From Gentiana macrophylla (lineage: Eukaryota; Streptophyta; Magnoliopsida; Gentianales; Gentianaceae), in contig CM047805.1 of NCBI GenBank assembly GCA_026214975.1, forward strand, positions 189,171,620-189,235,619: a DNA stretch of 64,000 nt. Direction: 5' to 3'. Below the pieces are notes generated by a model. It saw only the letters and a program-made list of their open reading frames with translations, had not been told where the DNA came from and made no database searches. Each line of letters starts with the position of its first letter. The stretch's first letter is position 1. This document shows positions 11,500 through 23,146 of the stretch, in pieces. The translations under genes and the position numbers were made by a program.

Positions 11500-13681
11500 T
11501 GTGATAACGGAAAAATTCACCGTTATTTTATAACTTTTCAACCCGCTTCGATATCATTTCGAGTATTTTTATATCGATTCGAGTCATTAATTCCTATGTT
11601 TTATATAAATATGTTAGTAGTAGTTATTATATAAAATATCGTATTTTTAAGCGTGTTTTATAGTTTTTGTACCGGTTTAGTAACCGGTGTGTCGTGTCGT
11701 CATTTCGTTTGGTATTTTGGTGGTTTATTGCGTAATTATAGGTTAACCAAAATCCCGAGTAACGGCACGCTTTTGAGGCCTAAAAGAGGTGTTTATGGGG
11801 ATATAAGAGTGTGCCACAAGCTTAAAAGGTCAAGTGGATTAGTGGTTCGTAAGTGTCACTAACGATTTATATCTTCGACGAACCAATGGCCCATTAAAAC
11901 GGCATTTTCTGAAGAGGTGGCCTTAATGAAAGTTGTAGATCTTTGATAGAGCTTTCCAACGCATTTTGAATCATGTTAATTGGAGGTCTACAACTCAAGT
12001 TATGGTCAATTGACTAATCAATTCGGATTAGTAGAAATCCAAAACGACACGACATACGAATGGCTCATCAAAACGGCGTTTTCTGAAAAAGAATCCTTCA
12101 TGAAAGTTGTATATCTTCAAGAAAGCTTTCCAATGGATTTTGAATCAAGTCAATCGGACTTCTACAACTCAAATGGTGGTCAAGTGGCTAATTGATTTGT
12201 ATTAAGGAAAATGTCGCAAACGACACGTAATGAATAGCCCATCAAACGACGTTTTCTGAAGAAGTGTCCTTCATGAAAGTTGAAGAATTTTCCGAGAGCT
12301 TAATTTTGACGCTTGAATCATAATTATTGGAGGCCTGCAACTCAAGATATGAATTTTAGAAGTTTAATATATAATTATATATAAAATTCCCACGCATTTG
12401 CGTGTCTTTGCATGTTCTTGCAATGATTAGTGATGATGAGCTCGGATCGATCCGGCACTAATCCGGATCGATCCAAATTTCAACATTTTCTATATATATG
12501 GAACACAAAGATGCATGAGACCTTTTGCCCCTTCTTCTCCTTCTTCCTTCTTTTAATTATGTTTTGGGGGTACATATGTAGTAATATATATGTCGTTATA
12601 ATGTCGATTGTAATAACCCGACTAGTTATCGCTTTTAATATAATTTCGTTTCCGTCTTTTATTGCTTTCTTTTACTTTTATGCAATTAGTATAAATATAT
12701 ATATATATCGTATACTATATATATATCTATATCTATATATATATATATCTATACGTATATCTATATATATTATAATTATCTTTTTCGCTTTTGTTTTCTT
12801 TCGTTTTGTTATTTTCGTTGTTATTTTCGTTAATATGACTAGCTAATCTCGTTACATAGCCGATTTATGTGAAAACGGGTGAAATCAACCCTCGGTAGAC
12901 GAGATGGGAGTTGTGTAAAGACGTAATATAATGTTTTAATGATTAATCCACGCCCCAAAACTTATTCTAAACGTCTTTGAATTAGATTGATCATTTAGTT
13001 CATCATCACACACATATCGAACCTATAAATGCATTTTGCGGTGAGATGTGGGAAAAGGGGTTTTGGGATCGCTATAGATTCGGCCTAGTTGTTAGGACCG
13101 TTTCCAATACTGAGAGGTTTGTCATCGTTGTTCGAGCGACTCAAAGAGCGTAATCATGTTAGGTTAATCGGTTTTCTAAAGGAAAATTAATTAACTTCAC
13201 ATAGGGTGTTGAGTGAGAGTTGTTCGATCTTAACACCGAATTAGGAGTTGGCACCCGTGGATGTCGTTAAAATACTTGTGGAAAGGTAGGTTGGTTAAAA
13301 CACACTCCTTATCAAGTTTTTCTGTGGGGAGATAACTTTGTTGGATCATGGCTCGGCTATGCTTTTTAATCACCTAGTTAATCTCGTTAGTTAAAATTTA
13401 TTTTTCGCATTAGTATAAAAACTCCACCTAAAACTTTGATCGCTTTAGACTAAGTTCGACGTTCATTTTGGTACTCACAACCACATTTCTCTTGGGACGA
13501 CCTCAGTACTCTCTGTAGCTATCCTAGCAATCGACCTGGTACTCTGCCGCCAGAGAGTTAGTTTACCCACGGTTTTGCGAGTCTTTATAAATGTATTTTT
13601 AGTGGGTGAATTTTCCGCTCATCAAAAATTGGCGCCGTTGCCGGGGACCAATATTTTAGTGAAAAAAAAATTCACTTATCA
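11500..13681 (+). repeat. 3' LTR of the LARD-like element
   Basis: Same organisation as the 5' LTR with scattered substitutions and 1-4-base indels. It ends TTCACTTATCA and passes directly into transposase coding sequence (GCT GTG AAG, Ala-Val-Lys). Confidence 0.9.
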
Positions 13682-15401
13682 GCTGTGAAGTTTAAATTTT
13701 TTTTCAAAACGTTGAAGTCCACCAAAAGCCTTTTTACAATAAAGTGTGAAGCCAACGGATGCAAATGGTGGTTGCGAGCAACGAAAACTAGTGGATGTGA
13801 AAACTTTGAAGTGACAAGGTATGAATTTAAGCATACTTGCCGACCTTTGATTGGTACAAAAGACCACAAACATGCTTCCTACAAGCTAATCGGTAGACAT
13901 TATTCTCAGAGGTTTAAAGATCCTAAGCGTGTTAATCCACCGAGGGATATCATTAATGACTTTTTCCAAGAGTTTGGATATGACATAAATTATGACAAGG
14001 CGCTTGATGCCAAGAAATATGCCGAGTCAATCATCCGGGGAAATCCAAAAACAAGTTATGGACAATTACATAAGTATTGTCATGCGTTACAGTTGGCAAA
14101 CCCGGGTACTTTGACGGATATTGAAACCAAACCAAACAACGAATTCTTATATTTTTTATGGCACTTGGTGCAAGCATTGAGGGGTATAAGTGGATGCGGA
14201 AAGTCATTTCTGTGGACGGGACACATTTGAAAACGTCTTACGAAGGTGTTCTTCTTGTGGCAACGTGCCAAGATGGAAATGGAATGATATTTCCAATCGC
14301 ATGGGGTATTGTTGATGCTGAGAAGACGGAATCTTGGGGATGGTCCTTTGAAAGGCTTAAAAAGATTACAGGTGACACCGACGATCTAGCAATACTTTCT
14401 TATCGTTATGATGCTATAAAAGCAGCATTTGAGACTGTGTTTGTGAATGCGCATCAAGGGTTTTGTACTTATCACATTCAAAAGAATCTGAGGACTCATT
14501 ATCGGGGTTGTAATGTGTCAGATCTGTTTTATAGGGTTTCGCGGGCCTATACTGAAGCAGAGTTTAACAGAGAATGGGACAGAATGACTGAAAAAGTCGG
14601 GAGGGATATCAAAACGTACTTGGATGAATCAACTTTCCCTTACTGGTCTAGATGTCACTTTCCATGTGAACGGTACAATATAATGACAACTAACCATGCA
14701 GAGTCTTTGAACAGTGTGCTTAAGCGTCCTCGGGAATTTTCGATAATTGGGTTAATTGACTTTATCCGAGGACTTTTACAAAAAGTGGTATGCTGAAAGA
14801 AGTAAACTTGCTACAAAATGTGGTGCCGTTCTCACTCCATCTGTGGACGTAGAAATAAAAAACCACTACGACAAGGTAAAGAATTATTTTGTTTTATTAA
14901 TTTCTGATGTTGAAAAGAAGTATGAGGTTTTTGATACCGTAGGCCATTTGACTTACAAAGTTGACTTGGATGTAAGGAAGTGCAGTTGTAAGTGTTTCGA
15001 TTTAGATAAGTATCCATGTGTGCATGCCGTTCTTTGGGCAAAGAACATAGGGATGCCTGCCACGGATTATACCTCTCCTTATTACAAAGACCGATTATTG
15101 GAGGAAAGCTTATGCTCAATGTGTGTATCCCTTGCCGAATTCTGGGGATTGTGTTTTTCCTGAAGACGTGTTGAGCAAAGTGGTATTGTCACCGGTCCCG
15201 CAAAAGAGACCACCTGGACGTCCATCAAAGAAGAGAAAACCATCTGCCGGGGACGGAAAAAGGATTGTACATTGTCGTAAGTGCAAGCAAACTGGCCATA
15301 ACGTTACTACTTGTTCGCGTTTGACTACCCAAGAAACTGATACCACTACCCAAGAAACTTATACCGAGGCTGAATTTATACCACTGAATTGGTTGGTTTA
15401 G
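13682..15401 (+). pseudogene. Mutator-like (MuDR-type) transposase, interrupted at its N-terminus
   Basis: DDE transposase of the MULE superfamily. Domains in order: MuDR DNA-binding domain (FKTLKSTKSLFTIKCEANGC; 13685-13880), MULE catalytic core (MRKVISVDGTHLK at ~14192, FPIAWGIVDAEKTESWGW, TNHAESLNSVLKRP at ~14690), SWIM zinc finger (CSCKCFDLDKYPCVHAV, ~14985-15035), and a C-terminal CCHC knuckle (HCRKCKQTGHNVTTC, ~15270-15315). The first Asp (VDG) and the Glu (HAES) are present. The motif usually reading SDR is SYR at 14398-14406. Three frame changes occur, each one base in a homopolymer: T run ~14153 (one short), A run ~14780 (one extra), AAA ~15107 (one extra). Sequence 5' of residue AVKFKF is replaced by the LTR element. 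Confidence 0.9.
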
Positions 15402-15408
15402 AATTTGT

Positions 15409-15578
15409 AACATGATGTTTAAGTTTGATGTACCTTGTGAAAAGTTCTATTTTTTATGTTGGATGTTATTTTGTTTAACATGATGTATAAGTTTGATGTA
15501 TTTTTTATGTTGGATGTTATTTTATTTAACATGATGTATAAGTTTGATGTATTTTTTATGTTGGATGTTATTTTGTTT
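15409..15578. repeat. Three tandem copies of a 51-68-bp unit behind the transposase stop
   Basis: Units begin AACATGATGTNTAAGTTTGATG at 15409, 15477 and 15528 and end TTGGATGTTATTTTRTTT. The second and third are 51 bp; the first carries 17 extra bases. They lie in the transposase 3' untranslated region. Confidence 0.85.
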
Positions 15579-15920
15579 TGGAGTGTTTGTTGATTAATTA
15601 CTTAACAAATTGGACATGTATCAGAGCTTTATCATATGACTGTTTGCAGTTAGAGTGACCATTCATTGACTGTTGAACTGTAGTTAGAGTGACCATTCAT
15701 TGACTGTTTGCAATTCCCCCACTTTCTTTAACAATATGAATCAAAACGGAGCTTGATTTCTTTTATTATTTCTTTTAAATTAACTTTTTGGCTTGTAAAA
15801 ACTTCCAACTTTAATCAACTTTCTTCGTTGTTTTCAATTTGTTAAGTAATTAATCAACAAACACTCCAAAACAAACTTTAACTTGTTTACATACATCAAA
15901 CTTATACATCATGTTAAACA
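15524..15920. repeat. Inverted repeat between transposase and GRF gene
   Basis: 15524-15612 (…GTTTTGGAGTGTTTGTTGAT…) recurs inverted at 15835-15920, leaving ~220 bp between the arms. The arms contain the 3' flanks of two convergent genes, so both transcripts could share complementary ends. Part of the left arm (the TTTTTTATGTTGG segment) is replaced in the right arm by ATGTAAACAAGTTAAAGTTT. Confidence 0.8.
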
Positions 15921-15996
15921 GTACAATAGATAAGCAAGCAACATAACAAAACCTAGAAAATGCAAGTTCAACTAGCAATAAAAAAACCAATACAAC

Positions 15997-16341
15997 TCAC
16001 TTCAACACAAGAATTGACACAACCAACACAAGAATAACAACTAATAACACCATCAACCACCCAATCTTGGTATCAATTTTTTCCAAACAAAGTCGTTGTA
16101 TTTCTTCATCTCTACCACCATTTCCAATTGAGGAAACTTCATCATAGGCACCTCTACCAATCGGGTTGCACCATTCAAAAAAGTCACAAACAGAGCACTT
16201 GAAATACAACATTCCCTTGTTTGGCTTACTCAATTCAACGATTTTCAAAGTTGCGTTCTTTTCACACTTACACTTTCTATACTCATAGAGAATGTCGCGA
16301 GTTCCTCCGGTTCGTCCACGCCTACTGTTGGTGGTGGACAT
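15997..16341 (-). CDS. Small GRF-type zinc-finger protein with C-terminal membrane helix
   Basis: 114 residues starting MSTTNSRRGRTGGTRD. A GRF-like zinc site CKCEKNA…YFKCSVCDFFEWC (residues ~24-60) is followed by a charged linker with EEIQRLCLEKIDTKIGW. The C-terminus is a strongly hydrophobic helix (LMVLLVVILVLVVSILVL), a predicted tail anchor. Plant genomes hold many such GRF plus membrane-helix proteins, commonly near MULE transposases; their function is unknown. Start choice: the reading frame continues upstream, but this Met directly precedes the conserved Arg-rich start of the family. It is convergent with the transposase and shares an inverted repeat with its 3' end. The frame is intact, unlike the transposase. 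A role as an accessory protein of the transposon is inference. Confidence 0.72.
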   Translation of the reverse strand: MSTTNSRRGRTGGTRDILYEYRKCKCEKNATLKIVELSKPNKGMLYFKCSVCDFFEWCNPIGRGAYDEVSSIGNGGRDEEIQRLCLEKIDTKIGWLMVLLVVILVLVVSILVLK

Positions 16342-16433
16342 TGCAGCTGAAATATAAAAATGAAACGACCGAACACTTAAAACATTATTATTCCTTAAGA
16401 AGAAAACAAGTTGAACAAAACTTGAAATTGAGC

Positions 16434-16636
16434 TCTTTATCATCTGCTCACACATTGTTAACATAGCAGCCCATAAGCCCATGGGAAAAAAAACAGGGGA
16501 TGGATTTTGCAAACTAAGAAAAGAATAGCAACATCTCTTTACCATCTGCTCACACATTGTTAACATAGCAGCCCATAAGCTCATGGGAAAAAAAATAGGG
16601 GATGGATTTTGCAAACTAAGAAAAGAATAGCAACAT
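16434..16636. repeat. Two tandem ~101-bp copies upstream of the GRF gene
   Basis: CTCTTTAYCATCTGCTCACA begins both copies (16434 and 16535). Both run through CATAGCAGCCCATAAG and end AAGAATAGCAACAT. Only a few substitutions separate them, so the duplication looks recent. It lies ~100 bp 5' of the GRF start codon. Confidence 0.85.
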
Positions 16637-17446
16637 TGAAAGAATGGCAATATGTTTTTGTTCACAACAAATACCTGCAAAATCGTACACCAATTCAAAA
16701 CCTTTTTCAGGATGAACGTATATTGCAATAAGAGGTTCTGAAATACAGGGGTTGTTTATGCCGTAATCGGATTGACATACCTGCAAATTCGTCAAACCAA
16801 ACATAAATTATTCAAATAAAAATATAACTTTTTAAGGATTAATATATACTACAAATAACAATGGTTGAAATACCTGCGTGAAAACATTGGTCTAAGCGCT
16901 TGATTATGGAGGGGATAAGGTAATTTAGGGTTCTTGGGGAGAGAGAATGTGGAGAAGGTGAGAGCTGTGGAAGGGGACAGAACCGGCAATTTGGATGAAT
17001 GGAGGATGAGAGAGGAGTTCCTATGCTCTAATTAGTCAGCACCCTTCTTCAATTCGTTTGAAATTTGAAAGAAAATTCGAATTTTGGGAAAAAGGTAGCA
17101 GGAAACTAAATTTAGGGTAATGAATAGGGGGAAATTTCTGGAGGGAAACGAACGAATTTTGGTGGTAAGTACTAACAATACCGTACACTTTTTTTTTTAT
17201 TTTAAATTTTATAACAACAATACATAGGCATATGTATATATAATAGTGAAATAAATAATAGTAATTATTACAACAAAGTAACAATGAAATATATAATAAT
17301 AATATTAACGAATACATCACGCATTATTATTGTTGCATTAAAATGAGAAAACATAAGATTACCAAACAAATTAAAAAAAACATATCTTACAATAAACCAT
17401 TAAAATAAAATTACAATAAACAATGTAGAAAATTAACAACAAAAAG

Positions 17447-17730
17447 GGTTAATGCAAAGGTATCGCGTTTATCACACTCGTTCCGGATTACCAGAACCTC
17501 GATCACAGGTTAATGAAAGGGTAGCGCGTTTATCACACTCGTTTCGGATTACCAGAACCTCGATCCCGGGTTAATGAAAGAGTATCGTGTTTATCACACT
17601 CGTTCCGGATTACCAGATGCCATCTCGGGTTAATGCAAGGGTATCGTGTTTATCACACTCGTTCTTTGTACCATATGTCATCTCGGGTTAATGAAAGGGT
17701 ATCGTGTTTATCACAATCGTTCCGTATTAC
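17447..17730. repeat. Satellite array, left part (~5 units of ~59 bp)
   Basis: Units of the form GGTTAATGAAAGGGTATCGT-GTTTATCACACTCGTTCCGG-ATTACCAGATGTCATCTCG. The array stops in mid-unit at CCGTATTAC, where the solo LTR is inserted, and continues in register at 19805. Confidence 0.92.
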
Positions 17731-19439
17731 TGATGTATAACATTTGTATGATAAAAATTACGATATATTATATATTTTATCGACTCTTTCTATATAAAAT
17801 ATAAGAAATTATAACGATAATCTTATGAAATATTAATAGTTATGAATAAATCTAATTTATATAAAAATCTAGTAAAAGTAATAAAAAGTTATAAATTTTG
17901 TACCGGTTTAGTAACCGGAGTGTCGTGTCAGATTTACGTGGGTATATTTGGTATTTTATTGCAGATTTTTAGGTAAACCAAGACCCCGGGTGACGACACT
18001 TTTTGAAGTCAAATCATATCTTTTGAAGGAAGTAAGGAAGTGTCACAAGTTTAAAAGTTCAAGTGGATCAACGGTTCGTGATACTATTATCAAGATATAT
18101 ATTCGACGAACGAATGGCCCATCAAAAAGGCATTTTCTGAAGAAGAGTCCTTCATGAAAGTTTTAGATCTTTCAAAGAGCTTTTCAACGCTTCTTGAATC
18201 ATGTTAATTGGAGATCTACAACTCAAGATATGATTTTATCAATTTTCAGCTAAAAATTGAAAGAGTTTCACACGGATCAATCCGACATCGCCTCGGATCG
18301 ATCCGGATTATCAAATAATGCACAGTAATGATGATTAGCACATGGCTCTGCAAAAAATAAAAGGATGATAATGTTTTTTATTCCCGGATCGATCCGACCT
18401 TGATCCCGGATCGATCCGGCCCTGGAAAATTCTGCCTATAAATTCAGCAGAAATGCAGCCTGCAGAGGTGTACCAATATATTTTCTAAACCTCTTTTCTT
18501 AGTAGTATGTATATAGGCCTTATGCCATAAATAATGTAATAATAGTAGTATCGTTGTAATGCTCGGGAAATTATCGGAAGTTCAATGTTGTTTGAAGTCG
18601 TTGTAATATCCGGAAGAATACGACCTCCAATCAAAGAGCTTGTAATCGGGTAAATTTCTAAAGTATTTATGTTGGTTATTTTAATTTTATCTTTTAATCG
18701 TTATAATGTTATTAGGCTAAATCTAATAACTAGCCAAGGTTATGTAATCGTATTATTTCGATCTTTTGGTAAATGAATGTCGCCTAAGTAAAATTGACTA
18801 AAATTGAGTTAATTGAATCTTTTATATTTTGCACGTATTGATAATATTCGGATTGAAGTAATTAATCAAGATGAATCGCAACATATAACCTAACGATGAA
18901 CCCACCTGCAGAAGTTAGGATATGAGATAAAAGATAGAAAAACCGGAGGGTAAAATTGCGTCTGAAGCGTGACAACGGAATCCTGCTTCCTACCGAAGCG
19001 ATTTGTCTTGGGAATGATGAATCTTATTAAAAATTGTGCTCAAGATCGTAATAATGTTAAAATCAACAGTTTAATTGAAACTAATACCGGAAAGTTGAAT
19101 CGATCCGCCTGACAACCGGAGCCTTTTGAATAACATCGGCCGTCTGACAAACGGAATAACCTCTTTTATCCGGGGTAGATTTGTACTCGGTACTTGTTCA
19201 GACTAACTGAGATTAGCATGGGGCAGTTGTGGAGATTGAACTGATGACAATGTAACATATGACAATTTCATACGCCGTGGTGTGAGAGGAATTGTTAACC
19301 TCAAGAGTGCACCGCTTTCATTTACTCAATTGGACCTAATAAAAGAAAGATCGAGCATATCCATTAAACCAAAAGATTGAATAATTCAATTACATATATC
19401 TTGGCTAGTTCTATAATAATTATTAGTATTTAATATATT

Positions 19440-19519
<80 letters not shown>

Positions 19520-19804
19520 ACTTGTAGTTATGTATTACTATATATATTTATGTATTTATATATATTATAATAGTTTAGTTGTGATTTATGAAATTATTTT
19601 CTGCTTATTAGTATAAGAACGACTCGTATGATAAAACTTGCGATTTAGATCGAGATAATAATAGATGTTTGGTGTTTAACCACGCTTAAAAGAATTACCT
19701 TGTTTCCCTGAGGATTCGACACCTGACTCACCACACTAGCACTACAGTTTGACCCGATACACTGTCGGTTAAGAACTGGAATAGCACTAGAAAAGGCCAC
19801 GTCA
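17731..19804. mobile_element. Solo LTR (2.07 kb) inserted in the satellite
   Basis: Begins TGATGTATAAC, ends GGCCACGTCA, and is flanked by the 5-bp duplication ATTAC (17726-17730 and 19805-19809). Removing it restores a continuous satellite unit, so the borders are exact. It shares several blocks with the LARD LTRs: ACCGGTTTAGTAACCGG, the CGGATCGATCCGG palindromes and AACGAATGGCCCATCAAAA-type segments. It is diverged from them, so it is a related but different family. No interior is present, as expected after LTR-LTR recombination. It carries a TATAAATTCAGC motif near 18436. Confidence 0.92.
19442..19516. repeat. (TA)n microsatellite in the solo LTR
   Basis: An uninterrupted run of ~37 TA units. 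It is probably length-variable between individuals and prone to assembly error. Confidence 0.95.
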
Positions 19805-20840
19805 ATTACCAGATGTCATCTCGAGTTAATGAAAGGGTATCGTGTTTATCATACTCATTCCGGATTACCAGAACCTCGATGCCAGGTTAATGAAAGAGTA
19901 TCGTGTTTATCACACTCGTTCCGGATTACCAGATGTCATCTCGGGTTAATGCAAGGGTATCGTGTTTATCACACTCGTTCTTTGTACCATATGTCATCTC
20001 GGGTTAATGAAAGGGTATCGTGTTTATCACACTCGTTCCGGATTACCAGAACCTCGATCCCGGGTTAACGAAAGAGTATCGTGTTTATCACACTCGTTCC
20101 GGATTACCAGATGTCATCTCGGGTTAATGCAAAGGTATCGTGTTTGTCACACTCGTTCTTTGTACCACATGTCATCTCGGGTTAATGAAAGGGTATCGTG
20201 TTTATCACACTCGTTCCGGATTACCAGATGTCATCTCGGGTTAATGAAAGGGTATCGTGTTTATCACAATCGTTCCGTATTACCAGATCGATCCCGGGTT
20301 AATGAAAGAGTATCGTGTTTATCACACTCGTTCCAGATTACCAGATGTCATCTCGGGTTAATGAAAGGGTATCGTGTTTATCACAATCGTTCCGTATTAC
20401 CAGATGTCATCTCGGGTTAATGAAAAGGTATCGTGTTTATCACACTCGTTCGGATTACCGAACCTCGATCCCGGGTTAATGAAAGAGTATCGTGTTTATC
20501 ACACTCGTTCCGGATTAACAGATGTCATCTCAGGTTAATGCAAGGGTATCGTGTTTGTCACACTCGTTCTTTGTACCATATGTCATCTCGGGTTAATGAA
20601 AGGGTATCGTGTTTATCACAATCGTTCCGTATTACCAGAGGTCATCTCGGGTTAATGAAAGGGTATCGTGTTTATCACACTCGTTCGGATTACGTAACCT
20701 CGATCCTGGTTAATGAAAGAGTATCGTGTTTATCACACTCGTTCCGGATTACCGTAACCTCGATCACGAGTTAATGCAAAGGTATCGTGTTTATCACACT
20801 CGTTTGGATTACGTAACCTCGCGGTCTATCACACTCGTTA
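19805..20840. repeat. Satellite array, right part (~17 units of ~59 bp)
   Basis: Continues the array at 17447. At least four unit variants recur, differing in the segment after CTCGTTC: CGGATTACCAGAACCTCGAT (A), CGGATTACCAGATGTCATC (B), TTTGTACCATATGTCATC (C) and CGTATTACCAG (D). The order A-B-C recurs, which suggests a higher-order repeat. The last units decay from ~20,800. Reading frames through it are repeat artefacts. Confidence 0.93.
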
Positions 20841-22087
20841 GCTTCACGGATTACCAAATGTTATTCCACTTTGTCATCTCGGGTTAAATCAAATCATACA
20901 TTTATCTTGGATATATCCAATCAAATCACAATCGTTCCCCTTTTCTCCCTAATAATGTCTATAAATATTAAAAATATAAAGAAAAAAAAAATTCGCCCCC
21001 CCCAACGATGCAACACATCCGACATTCCCCTGTCCCCCATCAGCTGACATTTACGGATTCCCATGCATTTCCCTAAAAAACAAAACAAAAGGAATTCCGT
21101 ACAACTTTTCCCACGGCTTTTGATTGATCCATTCATTGCACTTTTTTTTACCATGACTTATTATTTTACTATGTAAATATTATATCAACTCATAATATGG
21201 ATATTATCAAATAATGAATGGAACGTTATAATATTATTTAATTATGAGGAAATATTATTTAATTATGACATCATAGGAAATAATGTGCAACCATAGAATA
21301 TTATTTTTATTTATTGTAATATATATTCATTTATATATTTTCTTAACATACTTAAAACAACCTTATTAACTGACTTATATTTTGGGTCAAATCCAAAATG
21401 TCAAAACAAGGGATATACTAGATGAAAAAGGTATTATTAATTTTTTTGCACGGTATTATTTTTTTAACATACACAAAACATGGGATATATCACGACGTTT
21501 GGATAAAAACTCGATAGAACCCCTGCCCAATTTCAAAGAAAAGTTGTTGTGCATAAAAACTCGATATCCATAATTTCTCAACATTTCTTGTTGCTAAACT
21601 TTTATTTTTATTTTATGTCCATGTTTGTTTTTGAAAACATATATTTCTTATGTTTATGTTTATTTTTCTTTTTATGTTCATCTCTTTTGTAATGGAAAAA
21701 GTCTTATATATTAAAAGTTGATCTGTTTCGAATATTATTAATGATGTTTGTAACGAGCTTAAACTTGTGTTGCATTCTTTATCCTTTCATGAATGTTGTA
21801 TAATAATCCTTTGAAACTAGGGTTTCACCCCTGAATATTTTTGTTAATATTCTTTTTATCAAAGATAAATTTATTTATCTGAACAATAATAGAAATGAAA
21901 ACATAAAAGGTGAGAAAAAATTAAATAAAATGGTAAAAACAAACAGTAGAGGCAAAGATAGAACTGAAACAAAAACCTCCATACTTAACCTTTGAGATAT
22001 ACAAATTAAACATATTAAAACATAAAACATGTAATGTCATAATTAAACATATTAAAACATAAAACAGGTAATGTCATAATTAATTAA
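20841..22087. other. AT-rich intergenic stretch
   Basis: No convincing gene or element. 22010-22075 contains a near-exact double copy of AATTAAACATATTAAAACAT with the following ~25 bases. Short A/C homopolymers occur near 20,985-21,003. Confidence 0.5.
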
Positions 22088-22402
22088 TCAACCCATCCAG
22101 TCAGGGATCTCAGCAACAGAAAGATCATGTACAGTTGCAATGTACACTTTGTTCACCAGTTTGACAAGTTCATTGATCTTATCCAAGTAGAACTTGAACC
22201 TCGATGTCGGCGCGTACTATCTCTCACCCTCCCTTGTTTAAACATCATTAGTTAGTTGTAATATCGCCATGTCCTGTTCCTTCACCTCTAAATTCAAGTA
22301 GTCGATTCGCTCCTTCATACCTACCATTTCCGTCTGCATAGCATCGAACGCCTTCTTCAAATCTTGAATGCTTACATCACATTGTTGGATTTCTGGATTC
22401 AT
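22088..22402 (-). pseudogene. Broken coiled-coil ORF
   Basis: The minus strand starts MNPEIQQCDVSIQDLKKAFD and reads 54 residues with heptad-like spacing (MKERIDYLNLEVKEQDMAIL) to a TAA at 22238-22240. The same frame then continues in protein-like fashion through one more stop (TAG) to FKFYLDKINELVKLVNKVY and ends at TGA 22088-22090. It thus looks like a ~104-residue coiled-coil protein with two nonsense codons. Family not recognised. It lies just 3' of the Ulp1 pseudogene on the same strand, so both may belong to one element. Confidence 0.5.
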
Positions 22403-23146
22403 TTTCGCGTTTTTTTTTCTTTCTTTCTTTCTAAAACAATGCTTCTCAATTGAAAATCATGATCATAAAATAGGGTGTTTAAATAGGGTGTTCATGCCGT
22501 TTCATTCTTAAAAAACCGCTTCACATGCCGCTTCATTAAACACAACTCTTTAAAAACCTCTTCACATGCCTCTTTATAATGACATATAACCACCAACTGT
22601 TAGTTTTTTAATTTAATTATCTTCTCCTTTAAAAGTCTTTGTATTTATTTTAATTATTATCTCATTTAATTATTATCTATTTTGTATTTATTTTGAATTT
22701 AATTATTATCTCATTTAATTATTTAGTTTGATGTATGTAAACAAGTTCAAGTTTATCTGATTATTTAAGTAAACAAGTTCAAGTTTGTTTTGGAGAATAA
22801 TGTGTTATTTGATCATGATTAAATTCGAGTATATTGGTGGTTAAGAGTTTGAAAGTCATATAATCTTTTATATGGTGATAAGATAGTTTATTATGTTTGA
22901 ATTCAAATGAGGATTATCTCTTATTTTATATTTATTTCAAGATTAGGGTTTAGGTTATTTCTTTACTATAAATATGCAGCATTAATGCAAAAATATAAAC
23001 TTCTTGCATATATAACTTAATACTTCCCATAACAGTCTTCTTATTACAAAAATATACCATTATGCTAACTATTTCCCATACTAACTGTTTCCCATTACAA
23101 AACCCTCATAAATTGTTTGTACATCATCATACACAACTTCTATGGC

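Larger units (their letters stand above)
6160..13681 (+). mobile_element. Non-autonomous LTR retrotransposon (LARD-like, tRNA-Asp primed) inserted in a MULE
   Basis: Two direct LTRs (6160-8355 and 11500-13681, ~2.19 kb) flank a 3.1-kb interior. The left LTR is followed by a tRNA-Asp type primer site TGGCGCCGTTGC. The right LTR is preceded by the purine tract AAGGGGGGT. Both LTRs begin TGT and end TTATCA. The interior has no reverse transcriptase, protease or integrase. It holds only a broken gag-like region (8689-9220), with readings such as MDEFFNQHYSSEQQYP and LEERSLDMQEFKVNLDSAIR, plus two long A runs (10966-11003 and 11107-11132). This fits a large retrotransposon derivative mobilised by a gypsy partner. 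I find no matching 5-bp target duplication (left flank AAAGA, right flank GCTGT). Confidence 0.88.

Noticed and set aside
19829..20774. Open frames of 79-152 codons across the satellite
   Set aside because: They arise from a repeat of non-stop-containing units. The peptides repeat in two alternating frames and have no family or start context.
17447..20840. Regularly spaced repeats resembling a CRISPR array
   Set aside because: This is eukaryotic DNA. The units are contiguous ~59-bp tandem copies without unique spacers.
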